DNA from: Streptomyces nodosus
GTDB lineage: Bacteria > Actinomycetota > Actinomycetes > Streptomycetales > Streptomycetaceae
Length of the DNA: 64,000 nt
Assembly: GCF_008704995.1 (NCBI RefSeq)
Contig: NZ_CP023747.1
Coordinates: 3,436,501-3,500,500 of the forward strand
Reading direction: 5' to 3'
Position numbers and translations under genes: made by a program. A model generated the notes under the pieces. That model worked only from the letters and a program-made list of their open reading frames with translations. It was not told where the DNA came from and made no database searches. Of the stretch, positions 7,572-16,379 are shown piece after piece; position 1 is the stretch's first letter, and each line of letters begins with the position of its first letter.

Positions 7572-9023
7572 TCAGGTCAGCCCCAGCGCCGGCATCAGGT
7601 AGTAGAAGGTGAAGACCGCCGCCACCGCGTACATCGGGACCGGTACCTCGCGGCCGCGGCCCGCCGCCAGGCGCAGCACCACGAAGGTGATGAAGCCCAT
7701 GCCGATGCCATTGGTGATCGAGTAGGTGAACGGCATCGCCAGCATCGTGACGAAGGCCGGGATGGCGATCGTGTAGTCCGTCCAGTCGATCTCCTTGATC
7801 GAGTTGGACAGGATCAGGAAGCCGACCGCGATCAGCGCCGGGGTGGCCGCCTGGGACGGGACCATCGTGGCGACCGGGGTCAGGAAGAGAGCCACCACGA
7901 AAAGGCCGCCGGTGACGATGTTGGCGAAGCCCGTGCGCGCGCCCTCCCCGACACCCGCGGTGGACTCCACGAAGCAGGTGGTGGCCGAGGAGGAGCCGGC
8001 GCCGCCCGCCGCGACCGCGATGCCGTCGACGAAGAGCACCTTGTTGATGCCCGGCATATTGCCCTCGGCGTCGGTCAGCTTGGCCTCGTCGCCGATGCCC
8101 ATGATCGTGCCCATCGCGTCGAAGAAGCACGACAGCAGGACCGTGAAGACGAAGAGGATCCCGGTCAGCACGCCCACCTTGCCGAAGCCGCCGAACAGGC
8201 TGACCTTGCCGAGCAGGCCGAAGTCGGGCGTGGCGACCGGGTTGCCGGGCCACTTCGGGACGGTCAGGCCCCAGGAGGGGATCTTGGCGACCGCGTTGAC
8301 GACCAGCGCCAGAACCGTCATCCCGACGATCGAGATCAGAATCGCACCCGGCACCTTGCGGACGATCAGCGCGAAGGTGAGCAGCACACCGAGGACGAAG
8401 ATCAGGACCGGCCAGCCGGTGAGGTGACCGTCGATGCCGAGCTGGAGCGGAACCGTGGTGTTCGCCTTGTCGGGGATGCGGCTGACGAACCCGGAGTCGA
8501 CCAGCCCGATCAGCATGATGAACAGACCGATACCGATCGAGATGCCCTTGCGCAGTCCGAGCGGCACGGCGTTCATCACCCGCTCGCGCAGACCCGTGGC
8601 GACCAGCAGCATCACCACGAAACCGGCCAGGACGACCATTCCCATCGCATCGGGCCATGTCATACGCGGGGCGAGCTGGAGCGCGACGACCGTGTTCACC
8701 CCGAGGCCGGCCGCGAGGGCGATCGGGACATTGCCGATGACACCCATGAGCAGCGTGGTGAAGGCGGCGGTCACGATGGTCGCGGTGACCAGCTGGCCGT
8801 GGTTCAGATAGTGCTTGTCCACATCGTGCACGCTGCCGAGGATGATCGGGTTCAGCACGATGATGTACGCCATCGCGAAGAAGGTGGCGAAACCGCCGCG
8901 CACCTCCCGTACGAGCGTGCTGCCCCGCTCGGAGATCTTGAAGAAGCGGTCGATGGCGCCGGACGGGGGCCGGGTGGCCGGCTCCTGCGGTTCGGGGACC
9001 TTGGCGGGTGCCAGGGAGAGCAT
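7572..9023 (-). CDS. NCS2 family purine permease (AzgA/PbuG-like)
   Basis: The 483-residue protein has about twelve to fourteen membrane helices, starting with REVRGGFATFFAMAYIIVLNP, the characteristic first motif of the AzgA branch. GSSSATTCFVESTAGVGEGARTG in the middle is the conserved signature around TM8. AzgA-type carriers import hypoxanthine, guanine or adenine with protons. The upstream region carries repeated GAACA elements (9103-9163) that may bind a purine-responsive regulator. The next gene upstream (9305, divergent) is a DUF2530 membrane protein. The exact nucleobase is uncertain. Confidence 0.88.
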   Translation of the reverse strand: MLSLAPAKVPEPQEPATRPPSGAIDRFFKISERGSTLVREVRGGFATFFAMAYIIVLNPIILGSVHDVDKHYLNHGQLVTATIVTAAFTTLLMGVIGNVPIALAAGLGVNTVVALQLAPRMTWPDAMGMVVLAGFVVMLLVATGLRERVMNAVPLGLRKGISIGIGLFIMLIGLVDSGFVSRIPDKANTTVPLQLGIDGHLTGWPVLIFVLGVLLTFALIVRKVPGAILISIVGMTVLALVVNAVAKIPSWGLTVPKWPGNPVATPDFGLLGKVSLFGGFGKVGVLTGILFVFTVLLSCFFDAMGTIMGIGDEAKLTDAEGNMPGINKVLFVDGIAVAAGGAGSSSATTCFVESTAGVGEGARTGFANIVTGGLFVVALFLTPVATMVPSQAATPALIAVGFLILSNSIKEIDWTDYTIAIPAFVTMLAMPFTYSITNGIGMGFITFVVLRLAAGRGREVPVPMYAVAAVFTFYYLMPALGLT

Positions 9024-9102
9024 GGGGACCTCGATGATGCGGGGATCGGGACAAACGTGATCGAGTCTCGCCGTCGCCCGTCACCGACGAACCTTCCCCG
9101 TC

Positions 9103-9163
9103 TGTTCGTTGGTGTTTCATACGAACATTAGTGGCCAGACTCGAACCGTTTCAGTATGAACAT
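9103..9163 (-). promoter_or_regulatory. Repeated GAACA elements upstream of the purine permease
   Basis: TGTTCGT (9103-9109) and ACGAACA (9121-9127) form a perfect 7-bp inverted repeat. GTTTCATACGAACAT (9114-9128) recurs as GTTTCAGTATGAACAT (9148-9163). The AT-rich block stands out upstream of the permease start. The CGAAC core recalls the Bacillus PurBox, but no regulator gene is adjacent, so the binding protein is unknown. Confidence 0.45.
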
Positions 9164-9226
9164 ATAAGGCAGGGAATGCTATCTCCGCGCGTAGACCCCG
9201 GTGGGGCCCGGCCTCGGGCTTGCCCC

Positions 9227-9270
9227 AGGCCCGTCCCAGGCCCGTCCCAGGCCCGTCCCAGGCCCGTCCC
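9227..9270. repeat. Four tandem copies of an 11-bp unit
   Basis: The unit AGGCCCGTCCC occurs four times without interruption (9227-9237, 9238-9248, 9249-9259, 9260-9270). It lies 35 bp upstream of the DUF2530 start and just upstream of that gene's -10 box. Confidence 0.85.
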
Positions 9271-9304
9271 CCGGTGCCGGACGGGCCCCTCGTAAGCTGT
9301 GCGC

Positions 9305-9562
9305 ATGGCGAAGTGGACCCCCAGGCACGAGGCGCCGGAGCCCCTAGAGGGCCCCGTGGTCGCCACCATCACCGGCGGCACGATCCTCTGGTTCGTCCTG
9401 TTCCTGGCCCAGCTGCCCTTCTACGGCTGGTTCGCCGACCACGGGCACACCTGGTGGCTGTGGACCTGCCTGGCCGGCGGCGGCCTGGGCTGCCTCGGCA
9501 TCTGGTACGTCCGCAAGCGCGACGCGGCCATCAAGCGGGCCGCCGCCACCACCGAGCGATAG
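9305..9562 (+). CDS. DUF2530 small membrane protein
   Basis: The 85-residue protein starts MAKWTPRHEAPEPLEGPVVA and has two hydrophobic helices (GGTILWFVLFLAQLPFYGWF and WLWTCLAGGGLGCLGIWYV), then a basic tail RKRDAAIKRAAATTER. This matches the actinobacterial DUF2530 family. A TAAGCT box (9293-9298) lies 6 nt before the ATG, indicating a leaderless transcript; the in-frame GTG at 9299 would fall inside the promoter spacing. It is divergent from the purine permease. Function unknown; it is probably a small inner-membrane protein. Confidence 0.82.
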   Translation: MAKWTPRHEAPEPLEGPVVATITGGTILWFVLFLAQLPFYGWFADHGHTWWLWTCLAGGGLGCLGIWYVRKRDAAIKRAAATTER

Positions 9563-9714
9563 CCCACCGCACCTGACACGCGAGCCGCCCGCACCGCACC
9601 GCCCCCCACCGGACACGGGAACCCACCGGGCGCGCCCTTCTCCCCCGGCCGGATTCCGGCCCGGACCCGGGCCTCGGCGGGTGAACGCACCCATACGCAC
9701 GTACCGTCGATTGC

Positions 9715-12108
9715 ATGACGCATATCGACGCGGGCGCCGAACTCGATCCCGTGCATCCCGCGCCCTTGCCCGAGCGGACCCGGGGTCTGTCCGCAGCCGA
9801 GGTGGCCGAGCGGGTGGCCCGCGGTCAGGTCAACGACGTTCCGGCCCGCAGCAGCCGGTCCCTGGGCGAGATCGTCCGTGCGAACGTCTTCACCCGCTTC
9901 AACGCGATCATCGGCGTGCTCTGGCTGATCATGCTGTTCGTGGCGCCGTTCCAGGACAGCCTCTTCGGATATGTGATCATCGCCAACACCGGCATCGGCA
10001 TCATCCAGGAGTGGCGCGCCAAGAAGACCCTGGACTCGCTCGCGGTGATCGGCGAGGCGAGACCCATGGTGCGCAGGGACGGCGTGGTCGGCGAGATCGG
10101 CACCTCGGAGATCGTGCTGGACGACGTCATCGAGGTCGGACCGGGGGACAAGGTCGTGGTCGACGGCGTCTGCGTCGAGGCCGACGGGCTCGAGGTGGAC
10201 GAGTCGCTGCTCACCGGCGAGGCCGATCCCGTCCTCAAACAGGCCGGTGACGCCGTGATGTCCGGCAGCTTCGTCGTCGCGGGAGGCGGCGCCTTCAGGG
10301 CGGCCAAGGTGGGACGTGAGGCCTACGCCGCCCAGCTCGCGGAGGAGGCGACCCGCTTCACCCTGGTCCACTCCGAGCTGCGCACCGGTATCTCCCAGAT
10401 CCTCAAATATGTGACCTGGATGATGGTGCCGACCGCGGTGGGCCTCGCCCTCAGCCAGCTCGTGGCCCAGCAGTACGACTTCAAGGACTCCCTGGCCCGA
10501 GCGGTCGGCGGCATCGTGCCCATGGTCCCCGAGGGGCTCGTCCTGCTGACCTCGGTGGCCTTCGCCATCGGGGTGATCCGGCTGGGGCGCAAGCAGGTCC
10601 TGGTCCAGGAGCTGCCCGCGATCGAGGGGCTCGCCCGCGTCGACATCGTCTGTCTGGACAAGACGGGCACGCTCACCGAGGGCGGCATGGACGTCACGGA
10701 ACTGCGGCCGCTCCAGGGCGCCGACGAGACCTACATCCGCAAGGTCCTCGGCGCCCTCGGCGAGTCGGACCCGCGTCCCAACGCCTCCCTCCAGGCGATC
10801 ATCGACGCCTATCCGGACAGCGAGGACTGGCGCTGCACCGAGGCACTGCCCTTTTCCTCCGCCCGCAAGTACAGCGGCGCCTCCTTCAGCGAGGGCGACG
10901 GCGAGTCCAGCACCTGGCTGCTCGGCGCCCCGGACGTCCTGCTCGACCCCCACGACCCGGCCCTGGCCGAGACCGAACGGCTCAATGAGCAGGGGCTGCG
11001 CGTGCTGCTGCTGGCCCGCGCGTCACGGGAGCTGGACGACAGCCGGGTCAAGGACGGCGCCCGGCCCACCGCCCTGGTGGTCCTGGAGCAGCGGCTGCGC
11101 CCGGACGCCGCCGAGACCCTGCGCTACTTCGCCGAACAGAACGTCCACGCCAAGGTGATCTCCGGCGACAACGCGGTGTCCGTGGGGGCGGTGGCCGGAA
11201 AGCTGGGCATCTCCGGGCACGTCCTGGACGCCCGCCGGCTGCCCGCCACCCAGGACGAGATGGCGAAGTCGCTGGACAAGGGCACCGTGTTCGGGCGCGT
11301 CACCCCGCGCCAGAAGCGGGACATGGTGGGTGCCCTCCAGTCGAGCGGGCACACGGTGGCGATGACCGGCGACGGGGTGAACGACGTACTGGCGCTCAAG
11401 GACGCGGACATCGGCGTCTCGATGGGGTCGGGCTCCGAGGCGACCCGGGCCGTGGCGCAGATCGTGCTGCTCGACAACAGCTTCGCGACGCTGCCCTCGG
11501 TGGTCGGCGAGGGCCGGCGGGTGATCGGGAACATCACCCGGGTCGCCACCCTCTTCCTGGTGAAGACGGTCTACTCGGTGCTGCTGGCGGTGCTGGTGGT
11601 GTGCTCGCAGGTGGAGTACCCGTTCCTGCCCCGGCATCTGACGCTGCTGTCGACCCTGACGATCGGGGTCCCGGCCTTCTTCCTGGCGCTCGCCCCCAAC
11701 AAGGAGCGGGCGCGACCGCACTTCGTACGGCGGGTGATGCGGTACGCGATCCCGGGCGGGGCCGTGGCGGCGGTCGCCACCTTCGTGACCTATCTGATCG
11801 CCCGCCACACCTACACGGGCCCGGACGCGCTGGACGCGGAGACCAGCGCGGCGACCCTCACGCTGTTCCTGATCTCCATGTGGGTGCTGGCGATCGTCGC
11901 CCGCCCCTACACCTGGTGGCGGATCACCCTGGTGGCGGCGATGGCGGTGGCGTTCCTGTGCGTCCTGGCGGTCCCCGCGCTCCAGCACTTCTTCGCGCTG
12001 AAGCTGGTCGGGCTCATGGTCCCGTGGATCGCCGTGGGCGTCGCGGCGGTGTCGGCGCTGGCCCTGGAGTTCCTGTGGAAGTGGATCGACCGCCGCTTCC
12101 CGGCCTGA
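9715..12108 (+). CDS. P-type cation-transporting ATPase, CtpE-like
   Basis: The 797-residue protein contains the full P-type set: actuator TGE (near 167), PEGL in M4 (VPMVPEGLVLL), phosphorylation site D315 in DKTGTLTEGG, and hinge TGDGVNDVLALKDADIG (near 551). About ten membrane helices are visible, including four near the C-terminus. The PEGL motif in M4, lacking heavy-metal CPC, and the absence of an N-terminal metal-binding domain point to the CtpE group, whose mycobacterial member is linked to calcium uptake. The ion transported here is therefore inferred. No regulator is adjacent. A strong hairpin follows the stop. Confidence 0.88.
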   Translation: MTHIDAGAELDPVHPAPLPERTRGLSAAEVAERVARGQVNDVPARSSRSLGEIVRANVFTRFNAIIGVLWLIMLFVAPFQDSLFGYVIIANTGIGIIQEWRAKKTLDSLAVIGEARPMVRRDGVVGEIGTSEIVLDDVIEVGPGDKVVVDGVCVEADGLEVDESLLTGEADPVLKQAGDAVMSGSFVVAGGGAFRAAKVGREAYAAQLAEEATRFTLVHSELRTGISQILKYVTWMMVPTAVGLALSQLVAQQYDFKDSLARAVGGIVPMVPEGLVLLTSVAFAIGVIRLGRKQVLVQELPAIEGLARVDIVCLDKTGTLTEGGMDVTELRPLQGADETYIRKVLGALGESDPRPNASLQAIIDAYPDSEDWRCTEALPFSSARKYSGASFSEGDGESSTWLLGAPDVLLDPHDPALAETERLNEQGLRVLLLARASRELDDSRVKDGARPTALVVLEQRLRPDAAETLRYFAEQNVHAKVISGDNAVSVGAVAGKLGISGHVLDARRLPATQDEMAKSLDKGTVFGRVTPRQKRDMVGALQSSGHTVAMTGDGVNDVLALKDADIGVSMGSGSEATRAVAQIVLLDNSFATLPSVVGEGRRVIGNITRVATLFLVKTVYSVLLAVLVVCSQVEYPFLPRHLTLLSTLTIGVPAFFLALAPNKERARPHFVRRVMRYAIPGGAVAAVATFVTYLIARHTYTGPDALDAETSAATLTLFLISMWVLAIVARPYTWWRITLVAAMAVAFLCVLAVPALQHFFALKLVGLMVPWIAVGVAAVSALALEFLWKWIDRRFPA

Positions 12109-12130
12109 CCGCCGGCCCGGAGGTCTCCCG

Positions 12131-12165
12131 GGGTGACGCGGTACCCGGCGGGCACCGCGTCACCC
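12131..12165. terminator. Bidirectional terminator between convergent genes
   Basis: GGGTGACGCGGT (12131-12142) and ACCGCGTCACCC (12154-12165) form a perfect 12-bp stem with an 11-nt loop, placed between the ATPase stop (12108) and the secreted-protein stop (12178) on opposite strands. Confidence 0.8.
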
Positions 12166-12177
12166 TCTGGGGTGGGC

Positions 12178-13017
12178 CTACTTCTTCACCTGGACGAAGT
12201 CACCCGCCGCGTTGACCGCGGGCGTGGTCGAGGTGCCCGCGAAGGAGTAGCGGTAGTAGCCGTCCACGGACGCCTTGACGGTCGTCTTCAGATTGCCCTT
12301 GCTGTCCGTCTTGACGGTCTTGACCGTGGTGTAGGCGGAGCTGCCCTTCTTACGGAACTGCAGCTTCACCGACTGGCCGCTGTAGCCCGCGTCCTTGTTG
12401 GTGTCCCAGTTCGCGCGGGTCAGCCTGCCCTTGACGGTGAGGGTCTTGCCCTTCTTCACCGGCTCCGGCGTGGCGTCGGCGGTCAGCTTGGAGGCGCGCT
12501 GGAGGGAGAAGCTCTTGGCGTTGTCCTTCTGCACGTAGTCGGTGTCCTTGGCCTGCGCGACCACCCACACCTTCCAGGCACCCGCGTTCGTGTTGAGCAG
12601 GTCGTACTTGGCGTCGACCGTGAAGGTCTCCTTGCAGCTCACCGTCGTGCTGTCGACCACGGTGCACTTGGCCTTGTCCCCCTCGTCGGGGAGGGCGCCG
12701 TTGTCGGACTTCTCGAAGGTCGAACCGTGCCACAGCAGCGCGAACGCCCAGTCGATGCCGGAGTCGTCGGACGCGGTGAAGGTGAGCGTGAAGCTCTTCT
12801 TGGTGGTGGAACCGAGGACCACCGCCTTGCCGCCGTTGACGACGACATTGGAGATCTTGGTGTCGCCCGTGCTGTCGTCCTTCGGCGAGACGGAGGCGAA
12901 GGACGTGACCTTCGCGGCGAGGCCCGCGGAGGGGTCCGCGGCCTGTGCGGTCGGCGCGGCCAGGGCGGTGAGGGCCAGGGCGCCGGTCACCAGGGCGACG
13001 GAGGCACGAATGCGCAT
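12178..13017 (-). CDS. Secreted protein of unknown function, Ig-like repeats likely
   Basis: The 279-residue product starts MRIRASVALVTGALALTALAAPTAQA, a Sec signal peptide with probable cleavage after AQA. The mature part is rich in Ser, Thr, Lys and Asp. A first half with TGDTKISNVVVNGG and a Cys pair (KCTVVD, VSCKE) is followed by a second half with TPEPVKKGKTLTVKGRLTR and SVKLQFRKKGSSAYTTVKTV. The second half resembles the bacterial Ig-like domains found in exported actinobacterial proteins. It is probably extracellular or wall-associated. The ATG at 13017 is chosen because the signal peptide begins there. Confidence 0.75.
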   Translation of the reverse strand: MRIRASVALVTGALALTALAAPTAQAADPSAGLAAKVTSFASVSPKDDSTGDTKISNVVVNGGKAVVLGSTTKKSFTLTFTASDDSGIDWAFALLWHGSTFEKSDNGALPDEGDKAKCTVVDSTTVSCKETFTVDAKYDLLNTNAGAWKVWVVAQAKDTDYVQKDNAKSFSLQRASKLTADATPEPVKKGKTLTVKGRLTRANWDTNKDAGYSGQSVKLQFRKKGSSAYTTVKTVKTDSKGNLKTTVKASVDGYYRYSFAGTSTTPAVNAAGDFVQVKK

Positions 13018-13169
13018 GAGTCTTCCCCACGTTGCAGGGGCACGCGGGGTGGTACGGCTTCCGCGATGCCCGGTTTCGTCTGTGAAGCCTGTTGACTCCA
13101 CAGACGAGACCGGCCGCATGAGTGAAAAGTTGTACGACCTTGTGAAGATTTCCTGGAGGTCGTGCGGGC

Positions 13170-16100
13170 TCAGTCGAACCAGCGGTCCCGGGCCAGTTCC
13201 TCGGTGCGGGAGGGGTCCTCCAGCAGGGCCGCGACCTCGAAACGGCGCGGCCACTGGCCCGCGGCCCAGGAGAGCCCCGCGGCGACGCCCTCCAGGGTGG
13301 CGGCGTGCAGCACGCCTCCGGAGGCCAGACGCCAGTCGATCTCCACACCGTCGACGACGAGTTCCTCGTGTTCGAGGTACGAGGCCGGGGTGGACGGACC
13401 GAGCAGGGTCCGTACGGACTCCGGTACGGCGTGCTCGACGCCCTCGGAGGTCACCTCACCGGTCACCGACTCGCTCAGCCTCCGCACCTGCAACAGCTCG
13501 GCGAGATCGGCGGCCCGCGCCGGGCGTACCGGCAGCAGCGGTACACCCTCGGTGAAGGGCATCAGATCGGGTGAGTCGACGACCACGGCATCGGCGGCGT
13601 CCACCACGCGCACCCGGCCGTCGACGACCGCGCGGAGCTCGTCCGGCAGGGTCACCTGCTCCGGGTCGAGCCCGGCCAGCGCCCCGTACAGGGCGTGCAG
13701 CCGGGCCGGGGACACCGGCCGCTCCGGGTCGGCGAGGCGGTCGAGCAGCTCGGCGGCGCCGCCGGGCTCCTCCAGCAGGGCGGCCACGGACGTCCGTACA
13801 CCGAGGGCGCGCAGCACCTGCTCGTCGTCGAAGCCGGTCGCGTCGGCCTCGTCGTACAGGCCGTGCAGCAGCGGGTCGCCGCCCGCGGCGCGCAGTCCTG
13901 CGGGCCGCCGCCCGCCGAGCACCGGATGACCGCGCAGCCACCAGGCCGTGTACGGCCGTACGGTCTCATGGGTGCCGTCCGGCAGCAGGATCCGCACCGG
14001 CTGGGTGAGCGCGTCCCGCAGCGGGGGCCGGGAGAGCAGGGCGAGCGCCTGCGCCCAGCGGTCGTCGTCGACCAGATCGAGGTCGCGCACGGCGACGATC
14101 TCGGTGGCCACCGGCGGTACGGACGTGCGCCCGCCGCCCGGCCACCATCCCTCCTCGTCACCGTCGCGCGGTGCCGGGGACAGCCGCAGCCGGTCGAGGA
14201 CGTCCTCGCACCACACGTCCACGGCGTCCAGCAGCCCGACGTCGTCGGGTTCGGCGAAGTCCGACTCGCGGGGCTCCAGTTCGTCCGGGTCGAGGACCAC
14301 ATCGGTGGCGCGGACCAGGGCGAAGTCGGCCAGCACCCCGCAGGCGGCCAGCGGCTGCCGGCCCCAGCGCTCGGCCACCTCCTCGTCCACGAAGGCGAGT
14401 TCTCCCTCGCGCATGACGCTCGCGAAGGGGCTGCCCGGCAGGACCAGTTCCCCGGCCGGGGCGAGTTCGCCGTCCTCGTCGGGCAGGGCGAGGGCGCCGA
14501 GCCAGGGCTCGTCACCGGGTTCCAGCCCCGCCTCGCGGACCAGGGCGAGCACGGTGTCCATCAGTTCCTCGGCGTCCAGGCCGTCCTGGTCCCAGCCGGA
14601 GCCCTCGTCGTCGAGGGAGGCGGCGACGGCGGCCCGCACCTGCGGGGTGGTGAGCACGGCGCGCGGGGTGGCCGGCAGGGCGCCGAGCTTCTCCAGCAGG
14701 GGGTGGGCGCCGTCCGGGTGGGCGATCTTCAGGCCCAGCCGGGTCAGGGCGTCGGGGGCGACCGGGGGTCCGTCGAAGGTCGGCAGCAGCACCTGCCGGG
14801 GCCCGATGGTGGTCCGCGCGCCCCCGGAGCCGAACCCCTGGGAGGGCTCCCCGGCGAGCGGCACGGGCAGTCCGGACAGCCGGTCCGGTTCGACCCCGGC
14901 CAGGCTGTCGTACAGCCGCCACCACCACTCGGGCTCCTTCTCCAGGCCCGCGAGCCGGTCGACCGCCTCCGTCAGCGGTACCCGGGCGACCCCCAGCGTC
15001 CGCAGCTCCGCCCGGCGCTCCAGGCCGGCGGGCAGCAGGCTGGGCAGCACCTCGGCGAGGACCCGTACGGTCTCGGCGCCGGCGCCCTCGACGACCTCGG
15101 CGTCCCTCGGGCGCAGCGCCTCGGGCAGCTCGGAGTCCTCGCCGGCGTCATGGGCGGGCGGCAGGAAGGCGGTGCGCGGCAGCCGGTCCAGGATCGCCCG
15201 GCGCAGGGCGCCGTCCAGCTCGCCCCGGCCCAGCGGGCCCGGGACCAGGTCGATGATGCCGGCGGTCACCGGCCGCCAGTCGGCGAGGAGTTCGGCGTAG
15301 GCGTCGGCCGCGCGCGCCACCAGGAAGTCGGTCAGCGGGCCCGGGGCGGCATGGCGGCGGGTGGTGTCCAGCGGGAACGAGCCGATCAGCAGCGCGGGCA
15401 CGCCGAGCGCCTCGTCGCTGGGGGTGGGGGCGTGCACGACCGGTGCGGTACGGGGCCCGGCGGGGGTGCCGTCGGCGTTCACGGGCACGGCCCAGGTGAG
15501 GGACCAGTACGGGCGCAGCCGCTCCTCGACCGGACGGTCGGCGAGCAGCTCGGGGGTGAGGGCGCCGTGCCGGGAGACCGTACGCCACCGGGTGGTGCCC
15601 TTGCCCTCGCTGGAGTCCTCGACCACGATGTCGGCGCCGTCGGTGCGGCGGCGCAGGGTGCGCGGGGCCGCGTCCCCGATCTCGACGACGACCTCCTCGA
15701 GGCCCGGCAGGGCGAGCAGCAGCGCGTCGTCGACGGCCGTCAGGAGCCGTTCCGCGAGGTCGGCGGCGGCCGCGTCGCGCAGCGGGAGGATGACCACGGT
15801 GTCGTACGGGTCGGGGGCGGTGCCCTCGGCGGCGAGCGGCAGCCGCAGCAGCGGAACGTGCCCGTCGCGGCGGCGGATCTCGTCACCCAGGCCGGGGCTG
15901 TGCCGGGCGGTCTCGCCGGCCAGTTCGCGGGCCTCGGCCAGGGACCAGCGGACACCGCCGTGCCGTCCGACGACCGCGGGCTCGTCACTGACGGCGAGGA
16001 CAGCGGCGAAGCCGACGCCGAAGCGGCCGACGGCGGAGTCCTGGGTGTCGCGCTTGGCGGAGGCCCGCAGGGTGGACAGCGACTCGACGCCTGCCTCGTC

Positions 16101-16379
16101 GAGGGGGGCGCCGGTGTTGGCGGCGACGAGCACACCGTCGCGGAGGGTGAGCCGCAGCCTGCCGGGGGCCCCGGCCCGGGCCGCCGCGTCGGCGGCGTTC
16201 TGCGCGAGCTCGACGACCAGGCGGTCGCGGTACCCGCCGAGGACCAGGTCCTCCTCGGCGTTGGCGTCCTCGCGAAACCGGGCCGCGCTGGTGGCCCAGG
16301 CGTCCAGCACCCCGCGCCGCAGGCGGGCCGTGCCGAACGGGTCCGCGCCCTCGGCCGCAGGCCGCACGAACTTGCTCAC
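13170..16379 (-). CDS. Large Hsp90-fold (sacsin-type) ATP-binding protein
   Basis: The GTG at 16379 is preceded by GAGGGAGAG, giving 1069 residues. The N-terminal 250 residues hold a GHKL/Hsp90-like ATPase: VVELAQNAADAA is the N-box, NTGAPLDEAGVESLSTLRASAK the G1 region and VGRFGVGFAAVLAV the glycine-rich lid. This arrangement matches the sacsin internal repeat ATPase of bacterial proteins annotated as molecular chaperone Hsp90. The remaining 800 residues are acidic with no recognisable domain. It is predicted to be cytoplasmic. No partner gene overlaps; the next gene on the strand (DUF3027) is about 930 bp away. Chaperone or scaffold roles are only inferred. Confidence 0.8.
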   Translation of the reverse strand: MSKFVRPAAEGADPFGTARLRRGVLDAWATSAARFREDANAEEDLVLGGYRDRLVVELAQNAADAAARAGAPGRLRLTLRDGVLVAANTGAPLDEAGVESLSTLRASAKRDTQDSAVGRFGVGFAAVLAVSDEPAVVGRHGGVRWSLAEARELAGETARHSPGLGDEIRRRDGHVPLLRLPLAAEGTAPDPYDTVVILPLRDAAAADLAERLLTAVDDALLLALPGLEEVVVEIGDAAPRTLRRRTDGADIVVEDSSEGKGTTRWRTVSRHGALTPELLADRPVEERLRPYWSLTWAVPVNADGTPAGPRTAPVVHAPTPSDEALGVPALLIGSFPLDTTRRHAAPGPLTDFLVARAADAYAELLADWRPVTAGIIDLVPGPLGRGELDGALRRAILDRLPRTAFLPPAHDAGEDSELPEALRPRDAEVVEGAGAETVRVLAEVLPSLLPAGLERRAELRTLGVARVPLTEAVDRLAGLEKEPEWWWRLYDSLAGVEPDRLSGLPVPLAGEPSQGFGSGGARTTIGPRQVLLPTFDGPPVAPDALTRLGLKIAHPDGAHPLLEKLGALPATPRAVLTTPQVRAAVAASLDDEGSGWDQDGLDAEELMDTVLALVREAGLEPGDEPWLGALALPDEDGELAPAGELVLPGSPFASVMREGELAFVDEEVAERWGRQPLAACGVLADFALVRATDVVLDPDELEPRESDFAEPDDVGLLDAVDVWCEDVLDRLRLSPAPRDGDEEGWWPGGGRTSVPPVATEIVAVRDLDLVDDDRWAQALALLSRPPLRDALTQPVRILLPDGTHETVRPYTAWWLRGHPVLGGRRPAGLRAAGGDPLLHGLYDEADATGFDDEQVLRALGVRTSVAALLEEPGGAAELLDRLADPERPVSPARLHALYGALAGLDPEQVTLPDELRAVVDGRVRVVDAADAVVVDSPDLMPFTEGVPLLPVRPARAADLAELLQVRRLSESVTGEVTSEGVEHAVPESVRTLLGPSTPASYLEHEELVVDGVEIDWRLASGGVLHAATLEGVAAGLSWAAGQWPRRFEVAALLEDPSRTEELARDRWFD

